Positions 33,471 to 42,200 of a DNA stretch of 64,000 nucleotides are shown here, piece by piece. The position numbers and the translations under genes are program-made. The stretch lies in NCBI GenBank assembly GCA_964574875.1, contig CAZNOX010000008.1, forward strand, positions 1 through 64,000, given 5' to 3'. Source of the DNA: DSCS01 sp035391585 (GTDB lineage: Bacteria; Macinerneyibacteriota; Macinerneyibacteria; Macinerneyibacteriales; DSCS01). Positions within the stretch are counted from its first letter, which is position 1; each line of letters opens with the position of its first letter. The notes beneath the pieces are model-generated. The model was given only the letters and a program-made list of their open reading frames with translations. It made no database searches and was not told the DNA's origin.

Positions 33471-34367
33471 CTACTCCTTCAGGGCCCGGATCAGTTTCTC
33501 GGCTTGTTCAGCCGTGATACGGCCCTCATCCAGCATATTCAGCACCATGTCCACATTCATCCCCGCAGCGCTCTCTTTTTTCCGGACCTCCACCTGAGGC
33601 CCCTCCCCGCGTTGAAAAGGGAATGTCTTCAGGAGTTTCATCACGGAGAAGATCCCTTTCCCGCCCATGGCATTCTCCACACGGGCTGTCTTCTTTTTCT
33701 CGTCGGGAACAGCGCCCTCGATCGTCACATCACCGCTCACAGATGAGGCCGTGACCGCCTGATCCCCTTCATAATGGAGAGCATTGAGGTGGATATCCCC
33801 TGAGACAGTGACCGCCCGCAGAGGCTGGGCCGGGGCGAAATCACCCGTGACTGAAATATCACCGGCCACTGTCTTGCAGTTCATTCCCGTAAGACGTCCG
33901 CCTCTGACAACGATGTCTCCGTTCACCGTGACAGCAGATAAGGCCCCGTTCATCTCGTTGATGACAAGATCCCCTTTGACCACACGGGCCGAAAGGTCTC
34001 CGTCCAGAGTCTTGCGGAAGACCAGGTCTCCCATTCTGATCTCCGCCTTTCCTGTGAAGATAAACGGATCTTCGATGATGCAATCCCCTTTGTCCAGGCG
34101 GATCGCCCCTTCAACGGGGAGATCGGGAAGAGAGAGGACCAGGTCGCTGGCCCCTTTCGTCCCCATTCCAAGCCCGGTCTTCCTCTCCCGGATCTTTAAG
34201 CCCTCTTTGTCGGAGTAATCCACATCGATAAAGGCCTCCAGGGCTCCTTTTCGGAGATCGGGAAACTCGACGTCAACAGCCTTTCCCTTCCCTTTTTTAA
34301 TGATGATATCCCCCATAAGAAGAGAGATATCCAGAGCAAGGCTTTTCCCTTTAACGGCATATTCCAT
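33471..34367 (-). CDS. DUF4097 beta-helix-type protein with C-terminal SHOCT-like hairpin
   Basis: 298 residues without signal peptide. Most of the chain is a DUF4097 repeat of short strands (VKGDLVINEMNGALSAVTVN, GDIVVRGGRLTGMNCKTVAG, GDISVTG, SGDIHLNA, SGDVTIEG), expected to form a right-handed beta-solenoid. The last 30 residues (NMLDEGRITAEQAEKLIRAL) are the same short helical hairpin found in the two neighbouring proteins. YvlB of B. subtilis has a comparable make-up. A ribosome site GGAGG precedes the ATG. Cytoplasmic; no activity known. Confidence 0.8.
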   Translation of the reverse strand: MEYAVKGKSLALDISLLMGDIIIKKGKGKAVDVEFPDLRKGALEAFIDVDYSDKEGLKIRERKTGLGMGTKGASDLVLSLPDLPVEGAIRLDKGDCIIEDPFIFTGKAEIRMGDLVFRKTLDGDLSARVVKGDLVINEMNGALSAVTVNGDIVVRGGRLTGMNCKTVAGDISVTGDFAPAQPLRAVTVSGDIHLNALHYEGDQAVTASSVSGDVTIEGAVPDEKKKTARVENAMGGKGIFSVMKLLKTFPFQRGEGPQVEVRKKESAAGMNVDMVLNMLDEGRITAEQAEKLIRALKE

Positions 34368-34375
34368 AACGCCTC

Positions 34376-34732
34376 CTATTCCTCAAGCTTTTTCATGGCT
34401 TCTTCAAAGGTGATCTCTCCCTTGTCGAGCAGTTCCAGGACTTCCGTCTTCTCGTCCTGGGAAAGGCGGTCTCCTCCCTGTCCGAGATGCAGCTCTTCCT
34501 TGGCTCTTTTCAGGAGGTTTTTGACTTTGGGATAGGAGCAGTTCATGAGTCGCTCCACCTGCTTGATATTCCCTTCTGCATAAATAAAGACCTTGATGAA
34601 ATCCATGATATCCTGTGAGACTGCGCATCCTGTATCAGGCACGAACCGTCCGGTGAGGGAGGTTCCGCAATTTTCACAATGGAGAGCAGTCACAAACAAT
34701 TTTTCTGAACAAACGGGACACTTGTTTATCAT
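34376..34732 (-). CDS. DUF2089 zinc-ribbon/HTH protein, likely operon regulator
   Basis: 118 residues. N-terminal zinc ribbon CPVC-x11-CENCG, then a region-4-like helix-turn-helix (DIMDFIKVFIYAEGNIKQVE, RLMNCSYPKVKNLLKRAKEE), which is the DUF2089 arrangement. The last 25 residues (EVLELLDKGEITFEEAMKKL) are a SHOCT-like hairpin shared with the next gene and the last gene of the operon. The ATG at 34732 has AAGGAGGG upstream; an earlier start at 34792 would run through the promoter. First gene of the operon. Binding to the dyad over its own promoter is an inference. Confidence 0.82.
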   Translation of the reverse strand: MINKCPVCSEKLFVTALHCENCGTSLTGRFVPDTGCAVSQDIMDFIKVFIYAEGNIKQVERLMNCSYPKVKNLLKRAKEELHLGQGGDRLSQDEKTEVLELLDKGEITFEEAMKKLEE

Positions 34733-34746
34733 GTTCCCTCCTTTCA

Positions 34747-34780
34747 TTAATATTATGAATACCAATATTAACATTGTCAA
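34747..34780 (-). promoter_or_regulatory. Promoter with 8-bp dyad over the -10, DUF2089 operon
   Basis: Minus strand: perfect TTGACA (34775-34780), 17-base spacer, CATAAT (34752-34757). A perfect inverted repeat TTAATATT (34747-34754) / AATATTAA (34764-34771), with a nine-base gap, covers the -10 and part of the spacer, where a repressor would bind. Confidence 0.75.
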
Positions 34781-34821
34781 TATAAAAGACAAATAAAGTT
34801 TATCTTTTGTTTCAGAAAAAT

Positions 34822-34845
34822 AAAAAAAGGGGGGCAGAGCCCCCC
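34822..34845 (-). terminator. Terminator of the fba / outer-membrane protein unit
   Basis: GGGGGGC (34829-34835), loop AGA, GCCCCCC (34839-34845), with a seven-base A-run at 34822-34828 that is a U-run in the minus-strand transcript. Confidence 0.9.
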
Positions 34846-34870
34846 TGACAGAAAGGAAAAAGACGAGAGG

Positions 34871-35500
34871 TCAGAAATTCAGCCGGACACCGGCGTCTAC
34901 GGAGACGGCTTTGATCCCGTCATTCATGGCCGAGTCATCCACTTTGAGCATGTGATACTTGGCTCCTACCCTGAAGGAGAGGGGAAGCATGGGCAGCCCC
35001 ATCTTCACTCCTGCACCCAGAAAACCGCCCCAGCGTGATTTGGACTCATCATACAGGAGAGTCCCGCTCCCCTCCTCCTTAACAGTCACCTTACTTTTGT
35101 AGAGTCCGTAGCCGGCATGGGCGTAAAGAGGAAGAATAGGCGGGTCCACCATGATCTCCAGGCAGACCGGAGTCGTGGAAAACTCAATATCGAGATCATC
35201 CACGGCTGCCGAGATCTCATCCTGCAGTTCTCCGGAGAGGTCGGCAAACTGGACAGCCTGGTTGTCGTTCAGGCTGATCCTGTCGATACTCAGGCCCACC
35301 TTCACCATGGGGAAGACGGCTTTTCTTAACGATCCGCCGATGAGAAAACCGTTTCCGAACATGCTTTTGGCCTCTTCAGGGGAAAGAGTCATATAGCCCC
35401 CTGCACGGACTTCGACCTGCAGGCCCAGAGAAGGCCCCAGGGCCAGGGCAGAAAGGCTCATGCTCAGGAAAAGCGCCAGGATCACAATTATTTTTTTCAT
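34871..35500 (-). CDS. Outer-membrane beta-barrel protein
   Basis: 209 residues from the ATG at 35500, chosen because AAGGAGG lies nine bases upstream; the ATG at 35509 abuts that site. Signal peptide 1-20 (IIVILALFLSMSLSALALG). The mature part alternates strands rich in Gly and aromatic residues (YAHAGYGLYKSKVTV, GGFLGAGVKMG, FRVGAKYHM) and ends VDAGVRLNF, with the terminal Phe of barrel proteins. The size suggests eight strands. The function is unknown. It follows the aldolase gene by 14 bases. Confidence 0.78.
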   Translation of the reverse strand: MKKIIVILALFLSMSLSALALGPSLGLQVEVRAGGYMTLSPEEAKSMFGNGFLIGGSLRKAVFPMVKVGLSIDRISLNDNQAVQFADLSGELQDEISAAVDDLDIEFSTTPVCLEIMVDPPILPLYAHAGYGLYKSKVTVKEEGSGTLLYDESKSRWGGFLGAGVKMGLPMLPLSFRVGAKYHMLKVDDSAMNDGIKAVSVDAGVRLNF

Positions 35501-35514
35501 GAGTCTCATCCTCC

Positions 35515-36447
35515 TTATCCGATCTTCCCGTCACTGCCCAGAATGGTGATCTTCCGTTTCACCATCTCTTTGATGGCCTCCCGGGCCGGGCCGAGATATT
35601 TTCTGGGATCGAAATTTTCGGGATCTTCTGTGAGTTCTTTCCGGATCACGCCGGTCATGGCCAGGCGAAGGTCTGTATCGATATTCACTTTACAGACTCC
35701 GTATTTCACCGCTTGAGAGATCATCTCTTCGGGGACTCCCCGGGCCCCGGGCAAAGCCCCGCCGTAGCGGTTGCACAGCTCCACAAACTCCGGGATGACC
35801 GTGGACGCCCCGTGAAGGACCAGGGGAAATCCTTTGAGTTTTTCCGTGATGACCTCCAGGCGTTCAAAATCGAGAGAGGGTTCCCCTTTGAATTTATAAG
35901 CCCCGTGTGACGTCCCGATGGCGATGGCCAGGGAATCGACACCTGTCTTTTCCACAAACTCCACAGCCTGATCCGGGTCGGTGTAGCTGGATTCCTTCTC
36001 CGAGACACGGACATGCTCCTCGACTCCGGCCAGCCTGCCCAGCTCGGCTTCCACCACCACGCCGCGGGGACGGGCATATTCCACGACCCTTGTGGTCAGC
36101 GCAATATTCTCTTCAAAGGGCAGATGCGAGCCGTCGATCATCACCGACGTGAACCCGCCGTCAATACAACTCTGACAGAGTTCAAAAGAATCCCCGTGAT
36201 CCAGATGAAGGACGATGGGCAGCTCTTTGTTGATCTCCAGGGCCGCCTGGACCAGGTGGACCAGATACTCATGCCTGGCATATTTCCGGGCTCCCTTGGA
36301 AACCTGAAGGATCAGGGGAGAACGCATCTCGGATGCGGCTTCACAGATCCCCTGGATGATCTCCATGTTATTGACATTGAATGCTCCCACGGCATAACCC
36401 TTCTTGTAGGCATCCCGGAACATCTCCTGACTTGTCACAAGTGCCAT
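35515..36447 (-). CDS. fba: Class II fructose-bisphosphate aldolase
   Basis: Zinc-dependent aldolase of glycolysis and gluconeogenesis, splitting fructose-1,6-bisphosphate to dihydroxyacetone phosphate and glyceraldehyde-3-phosphate. 310 residues. Zinc and phosphate motifs are visible: LHLDHGDSFE, SVMIDGSHLPFEEN, VEAELG, AIGTSHGAYKFKGEP, LVLHGAST and CKVNIDTDLRLA. AGAAGGAGG precedes the ATG. It sits between the HIT gene and the outer-membrane protein gene. A tagatose-bisphosphate specificity cannot be excluded from sequence. Confidence 0.95.
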   Translation of the reverse strand: MALVTSQEMFRDAYKKGYAVGAFNVNNMEIIQGICEAASEMRSPLILQVSKGARKYARHEYLVHLVQAALEINKELPIVLHLDHGDSFELCQSCIDGGFTSVMIDGSHLPFEENIALTTRVVEYARPRGVVVEAELGRLAGVEEHVRVSEKESSYTDPDQAVEFVEKTGVDSLAIAIGTSHGAYKFKGEPSLDFERLEVITEKLKGFPLVLHGASTVIPEFVELCNRYGGALPGARGVPEEMISQAVKYGVCKVNIDTDLRLAMTGVIRKELTEDPENFDPRKYLGPAREAIKEMVKRKITILGSDGKIG

Positions 36448-36462
36448 GACAAACCTCCTTCT

Positions 36463-36966
36463 TTAAACGTGAAAAGCCTTTTTCAGTTTTTTGACAGTCT
36501 CAGCGGGGTTTTCAATATAGATCTTGGCACCCCCGATGATATCCATGAATCCCAGTTCCCCCTTGTCGCGGGGAACCACATGGAGATGAAGATGCTCTAT
36601 ACTGGCGCCGCTGGCTTTTCCGATATTATACCCGATGTTGAATCCTTCACAGTGATAAAGGTGTTCAATGATATCCATGCTCTTATTACGGATCCTGATG
36701 AAAGCCGCCTCCTCTTCAGATGTCAGTTCCCGCAGATCGGTGATATGGCGCTCGGGAAAGATCATGATATGGCCGGGGTTATAAGGATAGAGGTTCACCG
36801 TCACGATAAAACCGTCTTCCCTGTAGACATCGAGTTTCGCCACGTCAGGATCATGATCGCGGACAGCGCAGAGGATGCACTTCTCTTTTTGAGCCTCCCC
36901 TGACCGGCGCTTACGGATATAGTCTCCTTTGTCCGGGGGATAGAGGTGTTTTTTGTAGAGGCCCAT
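36463..36966 (-). CDS. HIT-family nucleotide hydrolase/transferase (Ap4A phosphorylase-like)
   Basis: 167 residues. The histidine triad is EHLHLHVVPRDKG, preceded by NIGKASGASI. The N-terminal CILC begins a possible zinc site. FIVTVNLYPYNPGHIMIFPE is the long HIT signature of the Ap4A phosphorylase/FHIT-like branch. It is expected to cleave a nucleotide phosphate ester or anhydride; the exact substrate is not visible. Cytoplasmic, nine bases after the DUF2225 gene. Confidence 0.88.
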   Translation of the reverse strand: MGLYKKHLYPPDKGDYIRKRRSGEAQKEKCILCAVRDHDPDVAKLDVYREDGFIVTVNLYPYNPGHIMIFPERHITDLRELTSEEEAAFIRIRNKSMDIIEHLYHCEGFNIGYNIGKASGASIEHLHLHVVPRDKGELGFMDIIGGAKIYIENPAETVKKLKKAFHV

Positions 36967-36975
36967 GGTCTCTCA

Positions 36976-37614
36976 CTACCCTTCGTTTTTATGCCCCTTG
37001 AGAAAGTCAAGGGCGAATTTGATCTGTTTATCATATTGTGTGGGGATCATCTTGATCCGCATCATCCGGGCAAACTGAAATGCCGCTTCCTCCATATTGC
37101 CCTGCTCATAGTAGATGGTCCCGGCCAGGTAGAGGGCGATGAAGAGCTCTTCAGATTCTCCGGTCTCCGCATAGATCTGTTCCGCCAGTCCCAGGATCCG
37201 CTGTGAGCTTTTCCGGATCCACTCTTTTTTCTTCATCTCCTTGGCTGTCCAGTATGATTTCAGAAAATAATCCATGAGCGAGACGCCCTTTTCTCCCAGG
37301 ATCTCCCCGATCTCACCGGCCCTGTAAAACCTGTAAGGCAGGACCGCCGGGCTCTTTTTCGGAAGCTCCATCACCGATGCGATGACTTCAGGCTCCAGAG
37401 AGACGCTGTTCTTTCCGAAAGAGAAGCGGTTGTCATAACCGGAATAATGACAGGCGGGACAGAACCAGATGAAATACTTAAGAAGGTCTTCGCCGTTTTC
37501 AAAAAGCGGTTTGAAATCCAGGCCGTAGCCCTCCACGTGATATTCTGACAGAACCTGTCCTTTAAACGATTTGCCGCACACGGGGCAGCTGACGGGAACC
37601 GAGAAGAGCTTCAT
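36976..37614 (-). CDS. DUF2225 zinc-ribbon/TPR-like protein
   Basis: 212 residues. Two Cys pairs, SCPVCGKSF near residue 10 and WFCPACHYSGYDNRF near 50, probably bind one zinc ion. The C-terminal half is helical (AEQIYAETGESEELFIALYL, then GNMEEAAFQFARMMRI) and resembles TPR. This matches DUF2225, which has no known function. There is no ribosome site: a good promoter ends six bases before the ATG, so the mRNA is probably leaderless. It heads the unit DUF2225-HIT-fba-outer-membrane protein. Confidence 0.8.
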   Translation of the reverse strand: MKLFSVPVSCPVCGKSFKGQVLSEYHVEGYGLDFKPLFENGEDLLKYFIWFCPACHYSGYDNRFSFGKNSVSLEPEVIASVMELPKKSPAVLPYRFYRAGEIGEILGEKGVSLMDYFLKSYWTAKEMKKKEWIRKSSQRILGLAEQIYAETGESEELFIALYLAGTIYYEQGNMEEAAFQFARMMRIKMIPTQYDKQIKFALDFLKGHKNEG

Positions 37615-37620
37615 ATGTCC

Positions 37621-37648
37621 ATTATATCAAAGCAGGACACTTTTACAA
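37621..37648 (-). promoter_or_regulatory. Promoter giving a leaderless DUF2225 mRNA
   Basis: Minus strand: TTGTAA (37643-37648), 16-base spacer, perfect TATAAT (37621-37626). Six bases separate the -10 from the ATG at 37614, so transcription should begin at or next to the start codon. Confidence 0.75.
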
Positions 37649-37664
37649 GGCAAAGAATGGAGCT

Positions 37665-39089
37665 TCAGAGACGGACCTCTTTCCACCGTCCCCTCTTGTA
37701 GAGGATGAAGGCCCACAGGGCCGCGAGAAAATTACTGATGATCATGGACCACCAGAGAGCATCATACGGGTGTCCCGCCAGGGGGCGGGCCGCAAAGTCA
37801 AGAAATGCCGCGACCCAGCCTGTCTCCGCGCCGCTGATCCTCCCCGAAAGAAGATAGACAAAGGGGATCCGGAAGAGCCAGAGCCGGGAGACATTGAAGA
37901 GAAAGACCGCCCCTGTCTTTCCAGCGCCGTTGAACAGCCCGATGAACATAAAGACTGCACCGAAAATAAACGAGGCGACAGACGTGATCTTGAACATTCT
38001 CACTCCGATGTCCACCACGGCGGGGTCGTTGATAAAAAAGCGGGTGAGAGACGCTCCGAAATTGAAGATGATCAGCGCTCCTGCTCCCATGATCCCCATG
38101 ACCAGAGCCGTGGCCCGGTGAAAGCTCTTCACGGCTCTTTTCAGGTTTCCCGCTCCCAGGTTCTGGCCCACCATGGCTGTAAGAGCATTGCTGATCCCCA
38201 TGGCCGGCATCATGAAAAAGCCGGTCATCCGGTTGCCGATGGAGTGGATGCTGATGACCGCCGTCCCGAAGGAGTTGACAAAACCCTGCAGAAAGAGAAA
38301 CCCGAAACTGGTCATGGACTGGGCCAGAGAAGCGGGAATGCTGATTTTCAGGATCTGGCCCATGAGCCCCTTTTCAGGCCTCATCTCCTGCCGGCGGGGA
38401 AGATGGCGCCTGTGAATCCGCACCATATAGAAGAGGGCCATGAGGGCACCGGCGAAACGGGCCAGGAAAGTCGCATAAGCCGCCCCCAGAGTCCCCCCTG
38501 CCGGAAAAAAGCCCCATCCGAAGATAAAGAGAGGGTCGATGATCACATTGATCACCACAGAGACGATCTGGACTTTCATGGGGTGGATGGTGTCCCCCAG
38601 GCCGTGGGCGATACTCTGAAAGAAGACCACAAGGTACATGAAGGGTATTCCCATGAGGATGACACTCATGTACTGTCTGGCCAGCCCCATGATCTCCGGT
38701 GGCGTGGAGAGGATCCTGAGAATATCATCCAGGAAAAACGTTCCCATGAGGATGAACAGAAGAGAGAAAAAGCCCACGATCCAGACGAGATGAGCCACCA
38801 CACGCCGGATCCGGGGAGTCTCACCCGCCCCCTTGAACCGGGCGATAAGAGCGGTCCCGGCCACGGCGAACCCGATGCCGAAAGACGCGAAGAAAAAGAT
38901 CAAAGGAAAGGTCATTCCCACAACGGCCACGGCATCCCGGGCAGACTCGCCCAGTTTTCCCAGCCAGAACATGTCGGTGAGGTTATAGAGGGTCTGCATG
39001 AAATTGGACAGCATAATGGGGAGGGCCAGGGAGATGAGTGTCTTGAGGATGGGCCCCTTTGTCAGGTCCGTTTCATGCCGTTTTTCCAT
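37665..39089 (-). CDS. MATE-family multidrug/metabolite exporter
   Basis: A 12-helix secondary transporter, 474 residues. Typical MATE features: LISLALPIMLSNFMQTLYNL, TDMFWLGKLGE, IPFMYLVVFFQSIAHGLGDT with NVIIDPLFIFGWG, and the second-half repeat SIPASLAQSMTSFGFLFLQG. It is expected to expel cationic drugs or metabolites using H+ or Na+. Two starts are possible: ATG at 39089 or, if the mRNA is leaderless as its promoter suggests, GTG at 39098, which adds three residues. Divergent from the kinase-GGDEF gene. Confidence 0.92.
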   Translation of the reverse strand: MEKRHETDLTKGPILKTLISLALPIMLSNFMQTLYNLTDMFWLGKLGESARDAVAVVGMTFPLIFFFASFGIGFAVAGTALIARFKGAGETPRIRRVVAHLVWIVGFFSLLFILMGTFFLDDILRILSTPPEIMGLARQYMSVILMGIPFMYLVVFFQSIAHGLGDTIHPMKVQIVSVVINVIIDPLFIFGWGFFPAGGTLGAAYATFLARFAGALMALFYMVRIHRRHLPRRQEMRPEKGLMGQILKISIPASLAQSMTSFGFLFLQGFVNSFGTAVISIHSIGNRMTGFFMMPAMGISNALTAMVGQNLGAGNLKRAVKSFHRATALVMGIMGAGALIIFNFGASLTRFFINDPAVVDIGVRMFKITSVASFIFGAVFMFIGLFNGAGKTGAVFLFNVSRLWLFRIPFVYLLSGRISGAETGWVAAFLDFAARPLAGHPYDALWWSMIISNFLAALWAFILYKRGRWKEVRL

Positions 39090-39104
39090 TGTTTTCACTC
39101 CCCG

Positions 39105-39132
39105 AGTATACGGAAAGAAGACGCGGGGTCAA
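39105..39132 (-). promoter_or_regulatory. Promoter of the MATE gene, possibly leaderless
   Basis: Minus strand: TTGACC (39127-39132), 16-base spacer, TATACT (39105-39110). Six bases later comes an in-frame GTG (39098), so transcription may start on it. The GGGGAG that looks like a ribosome site would then lie mostly outside the mRNA. Confidence 0.7.
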
Positions 39133-39163
39133 TATAAATTTAGGTTAACGAAATTTTTCTGAC

Positions 39164-39191
39164 TTGATATCACTCGCAAAGAGAGTAAAAT
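39164..39191 (+). promoter_or_regulatory. Promoter of the kinase-GGDEF gene, near-leaderless
   Basis: TTGATA (39164-39169), 16-base spacer, TAAAAT (39186-39191), each five of six. The ATG at 39201 is nine bases after the -10, leaving a leader of only about two bases. Confidence 0.7.
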
Positions 39192-39200
39192 AGAATGAGC

Positions 39201-42200
39201 ATGAAGACCATCAATGACCGCTATGAGATCATCAAAGAGATCGGGGCCGGTGAGTACGGCCTGATCTATCAGGTCCGGGACAAAGAGGATAAAGCGGTTC
39301 CCGTCAAAGCCCTGAAACTTTTCGATTCGGACAAACACGGGAAGAATCCTGTTCCGTTTTTTGAAGAGTACTGGTACACCCGTTCGGTGACTGTCACCTG
39401 TTCTGTGAAAGTCTTCGAGTTCAACCGTGTCTATGCCCTTGATGACGCTCCTTTTCACGGCGACTACTACTACTATACCATGGAGTTTGTCGACGGCCTG
39501 ACACTGGCCGATTACCTTTTCATCGATAAAGAGGAGAAAAGAGAGATCCTTGAGCGCATCGCCACGAAGGTCCGCTGGATGCATGCCAACGGGTTCTGGC
39601 ACGGGGACCTCTCTCCGGAGAATATCATCATCTCTTTTGATAAAGATATCGTCTTCATCGACTTTTTTCCCCACGGGCACATCCAGGAGGAAGAAAAGGA
39701 CTTCAAAACGCTCATGGACGAGATGTTCGGCTTTTCTGTGGAAGAGTTCTGGAGTTCAGCGTCCACTCAGAAGACGGCCGTTGCACTCATGGGAAGCATC
39801 TCCCGGCGCCATGGCTTCTCCCCGGCTCTCATCGAGCCCGCTCTTGAAAGACTTCATCTCACCATCAGAAACATGAAAAACAAGGATATCCCCCTCACGC
39901 TCTACAACCTGGTCAATTTCACCGAAGACTATTTTTCCCTGGCCATGCACTCGGTCAAACCCCTTCTGGTCATGAACGGATTCATCACCAAAGAGATCCT
40001 CGTGAACGAAGACCCCTACTCTTTTATCAGGGAGCTCTATTTCGGGCTTCTTCATGATCCCCGGCTCAAAGAGATCTTCACGTCTGAAAAATCGTTGAAA
40101 GACAGCCTCAAAGGGCTCACGTATGAATCCTTTTCCAATATTCACAAGACCTATGCCCGCTTCCTCGTGGAAAGGATCCTTGAAGGATTGCACGCCTCGG
40201 GAAACACGGCCATCATCATCCGGAATATCCGGACAGCGGATCCTTACAGCAAAGAGATCATCCGGGACATCCTCCATGAGCACACGGGGAAAAACCTAAT
40301 TCTCTTTATCAATGACAATATCGAGCGGGAGGCCTATTGCCGGGCTGCAGGCCAGAACTGGCTTCTTGAAGAGGATTTTACCAACCCCACAGGCCCGGAA
40401 TACCGTTCTTTCTACTGCGGCATTCTGGACTCCTTCCTGCTGAACCGCTTGACCGGACTCTCGTTTACGCACCTGTGTTCCATGGATCAGGTGGATCTCC
40501 TTGAAGCCATGCGGTTTCTCACCTATCTGGACCTCTCCCTCCCCTATTCACAGTTAAAAGACCTCATCGCCTCTTTCGACCCCCAGCGGGACAAGGCCCT
40601 CTTTTACGATTCTCTTCTGAGTGATACCGATCTGCGCCTCTTTCTCTATCAGATCTATTTTATGGACAATCCCTCGCGTATCTCATTTCTTTCGGAACTG
40701 GCGGGGTCGAAATTCCAGCGGCTTTTCCAGCAGCTCATCATCGAAAGTGTCCTTCTTCCGGGAGCTGAACAGACGGTCTACTTTGCCGACCCCGATCTCT
40801 TCACCCGCCTGGGACAGGAGATCCGCGCCCTCCCCGGTGAACAGCAGCGGAAACTGGCTGAAAAAGTCATGGCTCTGTATGAGCGCCACGAGGAGATGCT
40901 CTCTCCCCAGGAAAAGATCGTCCTGGTCATCACCTACGACCGGGCAGGCTTTCCCGACAAAGCCATGGAATACCTGTTGCGTCACTTTTTTGTCCGGTCG
41001 GAAGCCTCGGAATCCCTGCTGAAAAGCAACCTTTACTGGTATATCAAGATCCTTTATGAAGCCATGAAAAAGAATCGGGAGCGCTTTTCACCCCGGTCTC
41101 AGCAGATCCTTCATATCTCTTATCACGCCCTGGCTCCGGAAGCCACACCCGAGACCATCATCACAGCCCTCCAGAAACTGGACAAATCGGTCTCCCTGGA
41201 TGCTGATATCCGCATGGTCCTCTACACGGATATGGCCCGCAGGCTCTATGTCCTCAGCCGGACGGAAAAGATGAAAAGTGTCATTACGACCATCAAAGAG
41301 CTCATCCCCCATGTCCCGTTTGACCTGGCTTATACCGCTTACAGAGCCGAGATCCAGTACTACTATTCCATCAGGGACCTGGAGACCATGATCGGGCTCT
41401 GCCGCAGCCTCGCCCTCAAGGTGAAGGCCGCTCCTGAAGAAGCCGGTGAGAAGCGGGCCATGGACCTGATCAGTTACTACTCTCTCTATTACCGTCATCA
41501 TGGGCAGATGAAAAAACACAAGACGCTTCTGGATATTTTTCTCAAAAAGGCCAGACAGCTCAACGATCCCCGCCAACTCTATGTCGCCCACACCAATTAC
41601 GGGATGCATTACTACCTTCTCGGGGACAGGGAGCAGAGCCATCACCATTTTCAGCTTGCCGCCCGGCAGGCTGAAGTCATGCAGGATTTCTACTATCTTA
41701 TGCAGGCTTACAATAACCTGGCCGTCAACGAGCCCGATCCTGAGAAACTCGTTCAGGACCTCTACCAGGCTCTCAAGTATACGGAGTTTACCGAAGACAG
41801 TAAAAACAAGATTTTGATCCTCTATAACCTCATCGATACCATCCCCCCTGCTGAGGGCTACAGCCTCTATGAAAAACATAAAGATTTCATCCTGGAGCAG
41901 AGCAGTGAGGATGCTTTTATCACCCTCTACCGCGGCCTGCTCTATTTCTCCCTGGTGGATGTCCTTTTTACCCTGGAGAAAAGGGATGAACTCATCGCTC
42001 TGAAGAGTTTTATCTCAACTGGGGAGATCACAAACCCGTATGCCGATGATGCCCGGACTTTAAGAGAACTGCTGCTGAAAAAGATCACCATCGTCCTGGG
42101 CGGGAAGAGTGCAGGGATCATGAAGGATTTTCCCGATCTTCTCAGGCATGCCAGCGGGGAGACCATCAACTCTTTTAAGAGTTTTCTCTTTGAGACAGCC

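Noticed and set aside
37770..39137. A 455-codon open frame on the plus strand opposite the MATE gene
   Set aside because: It is the antisense of a clear transporter gene, has no ribosome site, and encodes a highly polar His/Asp/Gly-rich sequence typical of shadows of GC-rich membrane proteins. The same holds for long antisense frames opposite leuS, gcvPA, pyrG and ispG.
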